Assembly: GCA_050084985.1 (NCBI GenBank) | Contig: JBITNC010000001.1 | Location: forward strand, 93,744,001 to 93,808,000 | Direction: 5' to 3' | DNA from: Nageia nagi | Taxonomy: Eukaryota > Pinophyta | DNA: 64,000 nucleotides | In this document: positions 34,490 through 46,239 of the stretch, piece by piece | Layout of the letters: the number at the start of each line of letters is the position of its first letter | Numbering within the stretch: position 1 is the first letter of the stretch | Position numbers and translations under genes: made by a program | Notes under the pieces: generated by a model | What the model was told of the DNA's origin: nothing | The model's database searches: none | What the model saw: only the letters and a program-made list of their open reading frames with translations

Positions 34490-34500
34490 TGGTATTAGAG
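34490..34500 (+). other. Primer-binding site of element D
   Basis: TGGTATTAGAG, one C-to-T change from the initiator-Met type TGGTATCAGAG. It lies two bases after the LTR. Confidence 0.82.
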
Positions 34501-35024
34501 AATGGTCTTGAAGGATTTCTTCCATTCTTAACATTCCTCATCTTCCATTTTGAAGATTCATCTTCATCTTTGAGAGATAAAATCTACTTGAAGGTATAAC
34601 CTCCTATCTTAACCTAACCTTCATTTTGTTTCATTATACTACCATCTTTTTGTCAATTGTTATTTTGACAAGATATTTGTGAGCATTTTTGCAAATTTCG
34701 GAGAAAAATTTTACATTTTTTTTTTAAAATTTTTAATACCAAAATAAAGAAGGATACGGGGGAATCTTTTTTCAAATGAAAACTTTTTTTTAAGACATAA
34801 AAGTTTTACGTGATCTTTGGGATGTAAACCTTAATCTAGTGCCCATCGTGGGGCACTCAGGTGGCTCATGTTAAAAGAACACTGAAAAAAAACATAGAGC
34901 TTGGCTTTAAACCTGACCACCTCCTATTTGTCTTTGCGCAGTACAGTAACTATGTCTGCACCTTATCAAACATCTCACAGGTCTTGCGTATTCTTCCACG
35001 ATTGCATATTATTTATTTGGGCAC

Positions 35025-35516
35025 TCACAACCACTCATGTTGGAATAATGCTGACTGGTTACAGTTTTTAGCTTTACACTTAACTTTCCATCTGCTTAAA
35101 TTTCTCGAGCCTTCCTTGAAAGTCCATTTAGTGCACTTGTTGTGGTCATTTGGTGTGAGAGGAGCACCATAGTAGAGGCAACAGGTGAGGGCCATGAGAA
35201 GAATATGAATCCCTAACAACAACACCATGGCTGACGTTCCATATCTGGTTTCCAATTCTGACTCATACATACAGTATATGGCATCATCATACTTGTCCAT
35301 AACTACGCAAACCTTTCAAAATTGTAACCATAAATCATAAATTATTCAAAGAGTAGGAAGAAAGGAGTGATGGAAAGGAAAATAAGGACTTACGATGTTT
35401 CTCCTGTGCTCAACAGCCATTCCGAGCATAAAAGCACAAGTATTGACAATGGTGAAGAGCAAGATAAAGAGCTTCGAGGATTGTTGTAGCTATTGTCGTG
35501 TCTCAACGCTTGACAT
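35025..35516 (-). pseudogene. Captured DUF1218-like membrane-protein gene fragment with intron
   Basis: Two blocks on the - strand, inside and antisense to D. Block 1 (35516-35394) starts MSSVETRQ, has an in-frame TAG, then a hydrophobic helix KLFILLFTIVNTCAFMLGM and AVEHRRNI. It ends at a GTAAGT donor (35393-35388). Block 2 (from about 35302) reads VMDKYDDAIYCMYESELETR, then a helix in YGTSAMVLLLGIHILLMAL and CCLYYGAPLTP. DKY-D--YC-Y-SE--T-YG--A is the DUF1218 (modifying-wall-lignin-type) signature as I know it. A TAG acceptor precedes block 2, but the frame is off by one base, so the copy is decayed. The C-terminal half is not recognisable. Confidence 0.6.
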
Positions 35517-36290
35517 CGCCTTTTGTACTAACTATGGTAGCCAGAACCCCTTTTGTTTTAGTTGATGTACATGCCCCATGTGACCGACTTAACTTAAGGT
35601 AGGGCCAATGGCCAACGAGGGAGGCTTCCAATACCAAAAATGTCTTTTGGAGCCACTGTCACAATGTGATAGATATGAGCTAACGAGGGAATTAATGAGC
35701 AAACAATTAAAATACGTATTGGCTTCATTTGAGGTGGTGATCTAGCCTCCTAAACATCCCACTTTGTACTATCGTACCATTTTTTTATTACATATAGTAA
35801 AATAAGTATCGATGCCTGGTGAGGAAAGCCATGTATTTAGTAAAAATCCATGAGAACACATCTCGTTCAGTCTTCCCTTGATGGGTATCCATACTCTTGC
35901 ATTTCTCCCACAATGATGTATGTTGGAAGATTTTAAGCTATTGAGTATGGCTTTATGTCTGACGAGACAGGAACTGGAGAACGCAACCTCTTTGTACGCT
36001 ATGTCCTCCTCCATAGGTCTTTTTGAGCTTTCTTGACAATGCAGGCTACGTGAGGATTTTTTTTTGATGCATGAATGGAGGAGATTTCCCTCTGAATGGG
36101 TATGGCTGGTGATACAGGTTTGCAGTGCGTATACTATGGGTGTGGAATTAATGGTATGTGGGCATTTACACACCACATTTAAGCCCCATAGGATTATTGA
36201 GTGGTTCATAGCCCTCCACAACCATCTTGCTCCCGGAATCCTGTATGTAAAAAACTTCTATGTAGTTTTATCTTTTTTTTTTTTTTGAAA
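35517..36290. other. Likely captured flank upstream of the DUF1218-like fragment
   Basis: About 770 bp with higher GC than the rest of D, on the 5' side of the captured fragment. An open stretch of 150 codons exists on the - strand (36221-35769) without recognisable family features. It may be promoter or 5' DNA of the captured gene. Confidence 0.4.
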
Positions 36291-38896
36291 TTTATAACAA
36301 AGCAGGAAATAATTTATGAAAATAGGAGTATACGATTCAATGTGATAGGATTTAGGGATTAAGGATGTCCACGAATCTTCTATTCATGTGTTCTAAATAG
36401 CAGTTTGAGGTCTGGTTGATCAATCTAGGGTCAATATTTTTTTTTGACGGTCGGTTTGAGATCGTTTGTGCTGACAGTTACACTGAATACTTTGGAGTGG
36501 ATGGTTCAGTGAAATTGAGAAAACTAAAAATATTGCTCTTGTAAAGCTTTATAAATATGATAGTTATTAGTTGGATAGGATTGATTCGAGTACTTAGTTG
36601 TATATTCTAAAAAAAGGGGAAGTTTGCTAACACAATGTTAAAAATGGTTGTGGATGGCTATTCCTTTATTTTCACTATCTCTTCTACCATATTGTGGATT
36701 TGAATTCTCTATCTTTCCAAGTCCTTCAGATATAATCTTTTGTGATGCAAACAAATATCTTCATTCTCTCCATTATGTAGATATTTATGTAGAAAAATAA
36801 CATTTCTAGGATATAACTATCAATAATCAATCCATTCTCCTTGATAATAGGATAGATGAGATGGGAAGCCATTGTTTTAATATTTACAAAACTATGGACC
36901 TCCATGGGAGTGTGGTAGACCATTCTGTAAAGCATTCTTACATAAAACTCCCTAAGAGATTCATTTTCGATATTCACAACACCAAATATAGCATCAAGCA
37001 GGCCATGGAATCCTTAAATTCCATCCATAACCCACTCACATCCTTGCATCAGAAAAATATGGGTGCATAGTACTATTATCTTCAACCTATTCCACCTAGT
37101 TGTATGTTCTTGATGTCTTGCCCTTAGATCACATATTTTTGACCACTTGTATTTGCATCCATTTGAAAATGTGCAACCTCGACATCTTTAGTGAAGTGTG
37201 CGACCGAGCGAGTAAGACATTCTCCAACGAAATCATGAATTTGATCAATATCCTTTGCAAAAATTTATCCTACTTCTCGAAAATTGGTAACCATTCTATG
37301 AAGGATAGCCTCTATGCATTAAATTCACCCCTTGGAAGTAAACTTGTTATGTTCTATTTGCTAAAAGAAGATAAAAATATGAATGTCGATTGTTGAAAGA
37401 ACATAAATGTTTTTGAATTCCATGTAGGCCTAATGAAATGTTTGGTATTTATATGTTATGTAATAATCAAACGATCAATGAGATTATGGCTACAGAGATT
37501 CTAGGTCATTGCAAAATTCTATAGTAATATATGGTGATATTTGCACATAGCATATTTGGTGTGCAAATCTAGGATTCTCGAAGATATCTCGCATTGGTCG
37601 TACATGATTTCTGAATGAAAGAGTTCTTTTAAGGCTTGTTTATTAAAGGAAGATATTTTTTGTAATCTGGCTTCAGGCTTCTCCATCTTTGCTTGCTTTT
37701 TAATTGCATTTTTAGGATATTTTATCTAAGATTAGACTATTTAATGCTATTGTAATATGTAAAATAACTTATGGCTCAAAGAATATGGTCCCAACTTGGC
37801 ACTAATTGAATGTTCTTGAGTTGAGAGAGTCCATACCACTATGTTATAGTGGTTGATCCATTGCAAAACAAAAACACTTCTTAAAGTATCATTCACACAT
37901 ATTTCAAGGCTTCTCTACTTTGACTTGATACTATCATCAACATGTTTTCTATCTTCATAAGATGTATAAAATGAGAGAATTATTAAGGACGTGGTAGATA
38001 CCTCTTCTTTCTTTCATCCTCTTATAGATTTCCATTTTTGGGTCAATCAAGTAGGTGGAATTGTTGATATACGTAGGTTCATATTCTCCTAAGGATGACC
38101 AATTGCCTCCTTTTAGATTTACCTTAATGATCCCTACATATTTTCCCTTGAAGGAGGTTATCTAAAGGAGGCTAACTTGATATTTGTTAGATCTCTATTC
38201 ACAACCTATGAACTTCACCATATAAACCTAGTAGCCCCAAGTTAGCCTTCTACTCTCAACACTTACTCCAGATATTGGATGGGTTTATAACTTTATTGTA
38301 TACCTAGGTTATGTTTAACATTGATTGATGCATGACCTTTGTATTCCCTTTGGGCATATTTAAGTTTGTTACCACTAATTTAGAGTCAAGATTACAATGA
38401 ATTGCAAGAGAGGAAATTAACCCTAAGAAATTTCTTTTACTTGAAATAGAGTGATTTATATTTTTTTAATCAATATTTGATTTCAAGTGAAATAAGATTG
38501 ATGGAATTTTTTAAAGAAAATGGGCTCTTCTAAAAGGGGTTAAGTATTGGACCAAATCTTTAATGGGTCACCTAAGAACTCAAAAGATGACTATAGATAT
38601 GAAGTTGAATATGTTTCTCTTAATTTAAAGGTCATAATGAACCTTCAAACTTCTATTCATTCTTATTAAATGGAAGCTATAAAGTTAGACCTTAATGAAC
38701 CCATGTAAATGGAACTTAGTACTAAGTCTTATATCAAATTAAGGGTCAAGTTGTGTAATATAAAGCAAATATTAATAGTTTTTTTCTCAAATTATAAAAT
38801 GTTATAATACTTGCACCCAAGGTTGAAATCTACTCAAGTGTGAAAAGTCTATTTGGTGACTTAGATAACTTGGTCTTAACCTTACTTTAGATGAAT
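36291..38896. other. Interior of element D, no recognised gene
   Basis: AT-rich sequence with short open frames on both strands (for example 36977-36726 on - and 37100-37396 on +). I cannot assign these to any family. No RT, integrase or gag motif is present. Confidence 0.55.
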
Positions 38897-39112
38897 GGAT
38901 GACACATTGTTTGCTTCCATGTTGATGGAAGAATATCCATATTTATAGATGGATGATATATTGTTTACTTCCATTTTGATAGAAGAATATCCATATTTAT
39001 GGATGGATGCCACATTGTTTGCTTTTATGTTGATGGAAGAATATCCATATTTATAGATGGATTTCACATTATTTGTTTTCACGTTGATGGAAAAATATCC
39101 ATGTTTATGGAT
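38897..39112 (+). repeat. Four-unit 54-bp tandem repeat with internal hairpin in element D
   Basis: GGAT of successive units starts at 38897, 38951, 39005 and 39059, so the period is exactly 54 bp. Each unit junction has ATCCAT, eight bases close to ATTTATAG, then ATGGAT, a perfect 6-bp stem in three of four cases. 54 is divisible by three, so a spurious open frame appears on the - strand. Related phrases occur inverted in element C near 30000-30300. Confidence 0.88.
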
Positions 39113-40040
39113 GGAGTGGTTAAAAAGGTTCACCTATCTCCATGTTTGTAAATTGTTTAAGTGTTTAAAAAGGTTTTCCCTTCTCCAAAATTACAAATTT
39201 TGATAGAATTTGAATCCATGTTATTGGATTAATGCTACCTTATTCCATCATATGCATATTGACTATTAGCATGGTCAAGTTGGCATTTTATGGCTTGTGC
39301 ATCTTGACTAGTGGCATAGTCAAGTTTGCATTTTGTGGCTTGTTTTTCATCTATGCTACAGTATAGTTAAATGAGAACTTAAACCTCCAAATCAACATAT
39401 TTATAAATAGATAAGAACTTATGCATCTTTTACATGTGGCTTATGTATTGCCTATGATCTTTTTGATCAAGTTGACATTTGATAATTTATGGCATGGTTA
39501 AGGTAACATGCGCACATGAGTTTTTGATAAGTGAAGTTGTCATCAAGGGGTAGAAAGGAAATGTTATGATATGATGATACCTTCATACCAAAAACAAACA
39601 CAAATAATGATCTAAAACAAATAAAAGTAAAAATCATTTATTTTTTATTTTTATGATCATTAGTGATCATGTTATGCATAGTTTGTGCACTTGTGGATAT
39701 TTAATATATCCTTATTTGATAGTATATTTATGTATCACTTGGTTGATAGTGAATTTGATATTATGCATATTTGGATATTTATATATCATTGATATACATA
39801 TTACACATATGATATGATATATTAGTACTTGTTAGTATGCACATGTGATATTCTTAGATATCATAATTGATGATGTATGTCATATTTGATGTTGTGCAAT
39901 GATGTATATTACTAGTTTTGTTATAAGTTGCTTGTAGCTTACAGGTTTCTTCTAGAGATTGCAAGTTACTTACTTCGAGTATGCAGTCTCATGAAAGTTC
40001 ATCATGTTAACTTATTGGATGACTACTACTTATACATTGA
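39113..40040. other. 3' interior of element D, no gene seen
   Basis: AT-rich, with phrases such as TGACTAGTGGCATAGTCAAG. Short runs are also found inverted in element C (about 29570-29800), which confirms that C and D are relatives. Confidence 0.6.
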
Positions 40041-40089
40041 AACCATTTATGGTTAATGATTGTATTGTAAACCATTTGTTAAAATGGTT
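40041..40089 (+). other. Twin-hairpin motif of element D
   Basis: AACCAT/ATGGTT (40041-40054) and AACCATTT/AAATGGTT (40070-40089) flank TAATGATTGTATTGT. Both stems are longer than in A. Confidence 0.7.
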
Positions 40090-40226
40090 AAGTAGTTGAG
40101 CCTTGTAAAATCATCTAAATTATATTACATCTCACAAGTTTTCATCTCTACTTTTATTCTTATAGAGGAGAAATCTTTTACTCTTTCTCTCTCCATATTC
40201 TCGACTCTCTACCCCAATATTGCATT

Positions 40227-40235
40227 AAGGGGGAG
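40227..40235 (+). other. Polypurine tract of element D
   Basis: AAGGGGGAG immediately precedes the 3' LTR. The LTR's first T is changed to G. Confidence 0.85.
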
Positions 40236-40755
40236 GGTTAGAATTTATAATTCATTATTGTAAGGTCTCTTAATATAATTCACTTAATACTTAAGGGTAT
40301 CCCTAGATACCTTAAGTAGTTAGTGAATATGATAATGTAACTTGTTATATACTCCATCTCATGAGCATGCCCCTTGGGTAAAAAGGGTGATGTATGTCCT
40401 AACTTTTTACAATGGTTAATAGGGTGATCCAAAGGAGGATTTTAACAAATAAATAGAGGGCATTATCCTTAAGATTACATACTTGGAGAAGCATGAAAAT
40501 TCTAGTCTTGTAGAGTTCTAGGAATGCTCTTATAGAAATTTTGTAGGAGAATTTTTATAAAAACATTCTTGAGAATTTGTAAGAGAGTTCACTTATGAGA
40601 TATAATAAAAAATATGGTTCAAGTGGATGTACTCCTATGATGGAGGAACCACTATATATGGTGTGTCTAATTATACATGAAATTATGTTTCTTGTGTTGA
40701 AGATTTATGGAATCCTTTAAGGTGATCTTGGTTATGGAATCCTTAAATTCCATCA
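40236..40755 (+). repeat. 3' LTR of element D
   Basis: 520 bp, from GGTTAGAATT (original TG decayed) to TTCCATCA, homologous to 33988-34487. The TATA box has decayed to AAATAAATAGAGG near 40446. Confidence 0.92.
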
Positions 40756-40760
40756 TATCT

Positions 40761-43051
40761 AAGTACACCATATGATATGAAATGAATCAAGTGCACTATA
40801 TACAATGTTCAAAACTTCTTCAAGATAGCCTACATAGCCAAGAAGGTCAATAATGTCTGTATAATGATTCATCAAGCACTTGAAAAGTTACCAAACACTT
40901 CAAGTTATGATAAATGACATACTTGGTGCTTTGTTTACACTTATAAATTATAAATAACAATGACATGATTATAAGCATTTACTTATGAAAAACTAATATG
41001 ATAAGTATGACACTGATACAAATTATCTATTAACAATTCTTTCTACATTATCGTATATGATATGCTATATTGCTTATCTCCATAATAAGCACAATAAGTT
41101 ATAAAGGTTGGATGTCTTTCCTCCTAGATAATCTATACAAAACATCATGAATTAAAAAAGTTAGGGCTAGCTACATTTACAATCTCTAAAAAGATATATC
41201 ATCATTATTCTTTGACATTATTCATAATATTACCATACAACCAACTTGGATGCTTAAAATTATAGATTAAAACTATAGAGATTGCAATATGATGAGGTAA
41301 TTGCTATTGTACCATATGATATGAAATGATTTTTCCATTTAGATATATACATAGATGAATAAAAATACTTTATAACATGTCTAGTATGTGATTCTTAAGA
41401 TATCTTACATGAGCCACAACATTCGATTTACAAGCCAAGTATCCCCTCATCTTGCCTCATCTCCTCTTGTCTCACCACATCTCCTTACGTCTGATCTTGA
41501 CTCATCTCTTTGTCTTACCAATACTATAATGACCTTATTTCAACAAAAACACATAGGACCATCACTATAACACCCATCTCATACACTCGAGGGGTGAGAA
41601 TATTTTTTTTCTCTTCTAAGTAAATAAAATAAGTACCTTAAATGCAATCTATTCTGAATTTGTTTGGAAGCTGCTTAAGAATGCTATGAATTATTATTCC
41701 TAATATTACTAGTATTGTTCCAAGCTAAGTCATTCACGATTCTAGACTCTTCACTGACTCTATACCATTTCCCATTATTTAACTTCACATAGCTTGCCTT
41801 TGTATGTTCTATTGAACATAGTGACTTCTTGATGGTACCAAATACCTTCTCATATTTCCTACCATCATCATGTTAAGGTAATTTAATACTCTGAGGTCCA
41901 TTCAACCACAAGGATTTCCCAATTTATCTTAGCCTAACTCACTTGAAGATAAATCAACATCCCATAAATGAATAGTTATGCTTTACTCAAAACTTTGGGC
42001 TAGGTCAACACTTAGGTTTAAACATCAAAGAAAACATGTGTTAAGTGCACTATATATATGATATGAAATGATCTAAATGCACCTCTCTCCTCCAACCCCT
42101 TAGGTCAAAAAACTCAAAATGACAAAAATATTTCAAATACTCAAAAATAATGGGACATGATGTGGGCTCCTTCATTTTTTGACCTGTAATACTTAGTCAA
42201 TTTATATAAAAAAATATGTGGTTCCCAAGTCGTGTCATATTATATATACATAATGATGAGATGAAAATAGTGGAACATGTTGATATGGAACTAAATTTCA
42301 AAATACATTTTATTATAGAATAAGCCTCTAAATAGGCAAGATTACAAAGAATATTAAAAATAAGGTATTACAAGATAATCATAAACATTAAATGACCTTA
42401 ACGAATACCATGGTTTGAAAATATGGTATTGAGGACACGATATTAGAAGATAACCATAAATATTTAAAGGATATTAACTAAATGCTTCTAAAGTATTTAT
42501 TAAATATGAATAACATAGATAACTTAGAAAGGTAATTTATTATTATTTATATTATTATTCCTCATCACATGTTGTGGGTTCCTTCATTTCATGGCCTGTA
42601 TCAGAATCCTTATACAAATAAATTATGACATGATATGAAATGATTTATCTAGATAATCTAAATGATCCAAAAGCATCAAGTTGGCAAAAATATGCTTGTA
42701 ATACTTAGCCAAAAACAAAAAAATATGTGGTTACCAAGTGGATGTTGTGTTGTATATACAAAATAATGAGATAAAAATAATGAAACATGTTGTGTATTTT
42801 ATCTTTTTCTATCTAGTATCAAAACCTTTATACAAACAAATTATGACATATTATATGAAACTATGTTTGCATCATGCATCTTCCACATTATAGTCCATGA
42901 AACCGTAGAGCATATTTGAATAATTTCATATCATATAGTACAATAGCATCATTTCAAACCAATATGGTGTAATTAGATCATTTCATATCATATGCTAGTG
43001 CATTTGGATTATTTTATATCATATGGTGCACTTAATCATGAACAAGTCTTT

Positions 43052-43098
<47 letters not shown>

Positions 43099-43600
43099 AT
43101 GATTAGTTAGCTCCATTGGGCCATCCTTCCCTATGGCCAACATCATAATTGCACTCAAAATGATTAAGCTTGAGTGCCAAAATATCGATAAACCCTGAAT
43201 TAGGCATGTAAATGTATCTACTTTGTACTTCGTAAATCAAATGTTATGGTTTTGAATGTTTGGAAATATACGTATGCAATGTGTGGAAAATACTCAAGGC
43301 CCATATACATGTATGCAAAATAGGAGCTCTATAAGAAGGTATGAACATCCATCAAAGAGTAGTTAAAAATGGTTTTGCCTTGAGTATTGTGGTTGTGATT
43401 GTCCTGATAGAAATGTATGCAAAATTTGAAACAATACACAAGGCTTGAGAATTATTTCACAAGATGCATGATGTGATATGAAATGATTTAAATATAGTAC
43501 CATATGATCCAAAAATAAGCTTTGAGAAGGAAAACAACTTTTCAATATAGATATTTTCTACGTATAAAAAATCAATCCAAAAGTGGTAAGTTAGAAAAAA
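40761..43600. other. PPR-derived repeat DNA, partly inverted copies
   Basis: No intact gene. 40806-40860 reads on the - strand as a PPR C-terminal motif (DLLGYVGYLEE). 41020-41260 is an inverted copy of about 44370-44540. A PPR relic reads on + at about 43335-43470 (VVVIVLIEMYAKFETIHKA, then ELFHKMHD), and a C-terminal-motif relic lies at 43165-43260. The motif CATATGATATGAAATGAT or its complement occurs repeatedly. A (TA)n microsatellite lies at 43055-43097. Confidence 0.6.
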
Positions 43601-44117
43601 ACACAAATCCTAGGAATTTTTTAACAAGATGCATGATGCAAACATAATTTTATGGAATGCAATTATTAGTTGTGAATCTAGATTATATATCCTTTGCAAG
43701 CAATCTTTCCAGTAGATATTATAAATAGATCAAAGACCTTGTTGTAATAGATCGGTTCAAATTATGAATATGCAAAGATTATTAAACTAGCTAATATTCA
43801 TAATTTAAATCAATCTCTTTCAAGAAGGTATTGCAAGCTATATTTTATACTTTACCAAGAACCCTTTTTTTCTCATTCTTTGAATGAGAAACAAAAAGGG
43901 CTCTTAGCAAAGAAAAAAACTTTAATATCATGAAAGACCTTTATATATGTTCTATTTGCATATATAAACATGTGTATGTGTTCTACTTGGATGCAACCAT
44001 GCAGGTCTAGTGGATGAGGATTGTAAATACTTTAATAGCATGAGTGACTCTTATTGCATTATTCTTGGGATGTATCATTCTTCTATCATGTGCCACCATG
44101 GGATCTCTAGATCAAGG
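43601..44117. other. AT-rich DNA before the PPR relic
   Basis: Contains a short relic of a PPR phrase (FNKMHDANIILWNAI, about 43615-43675). Otherwise no gene is seen. Confidence 0.5.
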
Positions 44118-44345
44118 TATGTACATTCATCAAAGACTATGGTTTTGCATTGAATGTTATTGTTGTGAATGCCTTGATAAGCATGTATGTAAAATGTGGA
44201 AGTATACATAATGCCCAAGAATTATTTAACAAGACGCATGATGCATACATAATTTCATGGAATGCAATGACTGAAGGATATATAATTCATGGTTACAATA
44301 AGGATGCCATTAAACCCTTTGACATGTTGAAATATCTAGGTTGAC
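44118..44345 (+). pseudogene. PPR-protein fragment, best preserved copy
   Basis: Reads NVIVVNALISMYVKCGSIHN, then AQELFNKTHDAYIISWNAM and EGYIIHGYNKDAIKPFDML, then a stop. This is one and a half motifs of the PLS-type PPR family (VVVNALI-MY-KCGSI-NA--LF / ISWNAM--GY--HG---A). Intact family members have ten or more motifs and bind organelle transcripts for editing or processing. Here neither upstream motifs nor a targeting peptide remain. Confidence 0.75.
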
Positions 44346-44740
44346 ATGTTGAAATATCTAGGTTGGTTATGTAATAACATTATGAATAATATTGAAGCAT
44401 AATAGTGATATATATATTGAGAGCTTGTAAATGTAGCTAACTATACCTTATCTAATTCATGATGTTTTGAACAGGTTATCTTGAGGAAGAGATATCCAAC
44501 CTTCATATCTTATTATGCTTATTATGGAGGTAAGACAACATAACATTTAGATCTTTGGGTTGAATAATTGTTAAGTATTACAAGCTTATTTTTGTCAGCT
44601 TACCACTTATGGATTGGTTTTTAACACTTTCTTAAAGTATAGTGTTTCATAATGTAGTTAGTTTTACACTTGATAATTGCATATGCTTAAATGTCTCTAC
44701 AAGTATTTCATTTTTTGTATATCCTACAATTATATAATTA
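44346..44740. other. Spacer between PPR relics
   Basis: No coding signal. Parts recur inverted at about 33835-33975 and 41020-41260, so it travels with the PPR pieces. It may be intron sequence of the progenitor gene. Confidence 0.55.
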
Positions 44741-44880
44741 ATCATTATACATGCATTGTTGACCTTCTTGGCTATGTAGACTATCTTGAGGGAGCTTTGA
44801 ACTTCATTACCAAAATACCCATAAACCTTGAATTGAGTGTGTGCATGTGTCTACTTGATGCTTGTAAATCAAATATTGTG
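44741..44880 (+). pseudogene. PPR C-terminal E-motif fragment
   Basis: Reads HYTCIVDLLGYVDYLEGALN, then FITKIPINLELSVCMCLLDA and CKSN. It matches the conserved PPR E-domain phrase HY-CMVDLLGRAG-L-EA--FI-KMPI-P---VW--LL-AC. It is the expected sequel to the fragment at 44118, separated by non-coding spacer. Confidence 0.75.
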
Positions 44881-45225
44881 GTTCACATAAGTTATCTTGA
44901 GGGAGATTTAACTTCACTTCCAAAATATCCATGAAACTTGAATTGGATGTGTGTATGTGTCTACTTGAAGCTTATAAATCAAATGTTATGGTTTGAGAAG
45001 GCTATCTTGAGGAAGATTTTGAATTTCATTGCCAAAATATCCATAAGCCCTGAATTGGGTGTGTAGATGTTTCTACTTGGGGCTCGTAAATCAAATGCTA
45101 TGGTTTGTGCAAGCTATGGGATCTTTGAACTTCACTACCAAAATACCCATAAACCTTAAATTGGGTGTGTGGATGTATCTACTTGGTGCTTGTAAATTGA
45201 ATGTTATGGATTTATTTGATAAGAT
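44781..45225 (+). repeat. Four tandem ~110-bp copies of the PPR E-motif DNA
   Basis: Copies start near 44781, 44892, 45002 and 45113. Each contains the phrases CTATCTTGAGG, CCAAAATA-CCATAAACC, TGTCTACTTG and AAATCAAATGTTATGG. Later copies have lost the reading frame. A related isolated copy lies at 43165-43260. Confidence 0.82.
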
Positions 45226-46199
45226 GTATAACAAAAATAAATTTTAATAGTTTGTAATGATTATGTGATACATAAAATGGATTTTTTGAAAAAGGCCCAT
45301 AGACACATGAAAAATATTGAAGAATAAAATAAGACCTGAGATTTGTTTGACTAGATGCATAATAAAAATATAGTTTCATAGTATGTAATGATTGTATGAT
45401 ATACAAAATGGGTTTTTTGAAGAAGGCCCATAGACACATGGAATATGTGAAAGAATGCACAAGACCCAAGATAAGTTTAACAAGATGAATGATGTAAACA
45501 TAATTTTATAGTCTACAATGATCATAAGATTAATGTGTTTTCTAAAAGAATGAAAAAAAATACAAAGCATATACATATATGCAGAATGCATAAAAATATA
45601 AAAGAATACTACAAGTCTACAAGGTCATAGACTAAAATACCTACTTGCACTTATTAGAAAACATGTCTCCCCTCATCTGGTCTCACCACATCTTATCACA
45701 TCTGATCTCCCCTGTCCTCTCTCATCTCTCCAATACACCAAATGGCCCTCTCCTCCTCCAACCCCTCAACTTGAAAAATCTTGAAATGATGAAAATATTA
45801 AGTGCTTGCCATTAAGTTTCCTCATGCATCCTTTTTTATATTTTTTCGGATTTCACCAAGGCACAATTTTTTGCCACCTCATCTGGTTTTTTTTGGATGA
45901 TGAGAATTCACCCCATGAAAACTGCCACCAAAATAAAAAATTGGGGTGGTTAAAATCCATCATAAAAAATCACTCAAATTGCCACCTTCAAAACCCATTT
46001 TTGGTCTAATGCTTGTTAACATGGTCATTAATCTAGAACCAAATATCATGAAAAATAGTGAGCTTGTTAGCTAATGAGAAGTAAGTCCAACATCAAACAT
46101 TTCCTTGAAAAAATCATAACATTTAATTCTTTCTAGATATGAAATAAAATTATAGTTTTGAACATATTCCAAAAGTCCTCAAGCACTTTAGAGAAATAA
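45226..46199. other. Repeat DNA between PPR copies and the LINE
   Basis: 45226-45520 has three degenerate repeats of a PPR phrase region (GTTTAACAAGATG-ATGATG-AAACATAATTT) with AAAGGCCCATAGACACATG. 45666-45780 resembles 41440-41530 (CTCATCT-GTCTCACCACATCT). 45780-46199 is possibly the 3' UTR of the LINE. No gene. Confidence 0.5.
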
Positions 46200-46239
46200 A
46201 TAAGATATCCTAAGAGATTATGAAGCCATGTTAATGGTT

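Larger units (their letters stand above)
33988..40755 (+). mobile_element. LTR retrotransposon D carrying captured DNA
   Basis: Direct LTRs of 500 bp (33988-34487) and 520 bp (40236-40755). The target duplication is perfect: TATCT at 33983-33987 and 40756-40760. It has a degenerate initiator-Met primer site (34490-34500), a polypurine tract (40227-40235) and the twin-hairpin motif at 40041-40089. No gag or pol is found in its 5.7-kb interior, so it is non-autonomous. The interior instead holds an antisense host-like gene fragment (35025-35516), a 54-bp tandem repeat and unrecognised sequence. Its LTRs resemble those of A, B, C and E. Confidence 0.93.

Noticed and set aside
35769-36221. 150-codon - strand open frame as a gene
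   Set aside because: No recognisable motif. It lies upstream of the captured DUF1218-like fragment inside element D, so it is kept only as possible captured flank.
38882-39133. 83-codon open frame with internal repeats (YGYSSIN)
   Set aside because: It arises because the 54-bp tandem repeat is divisible by three and lacks stops in one frame. There is no sign of coding.
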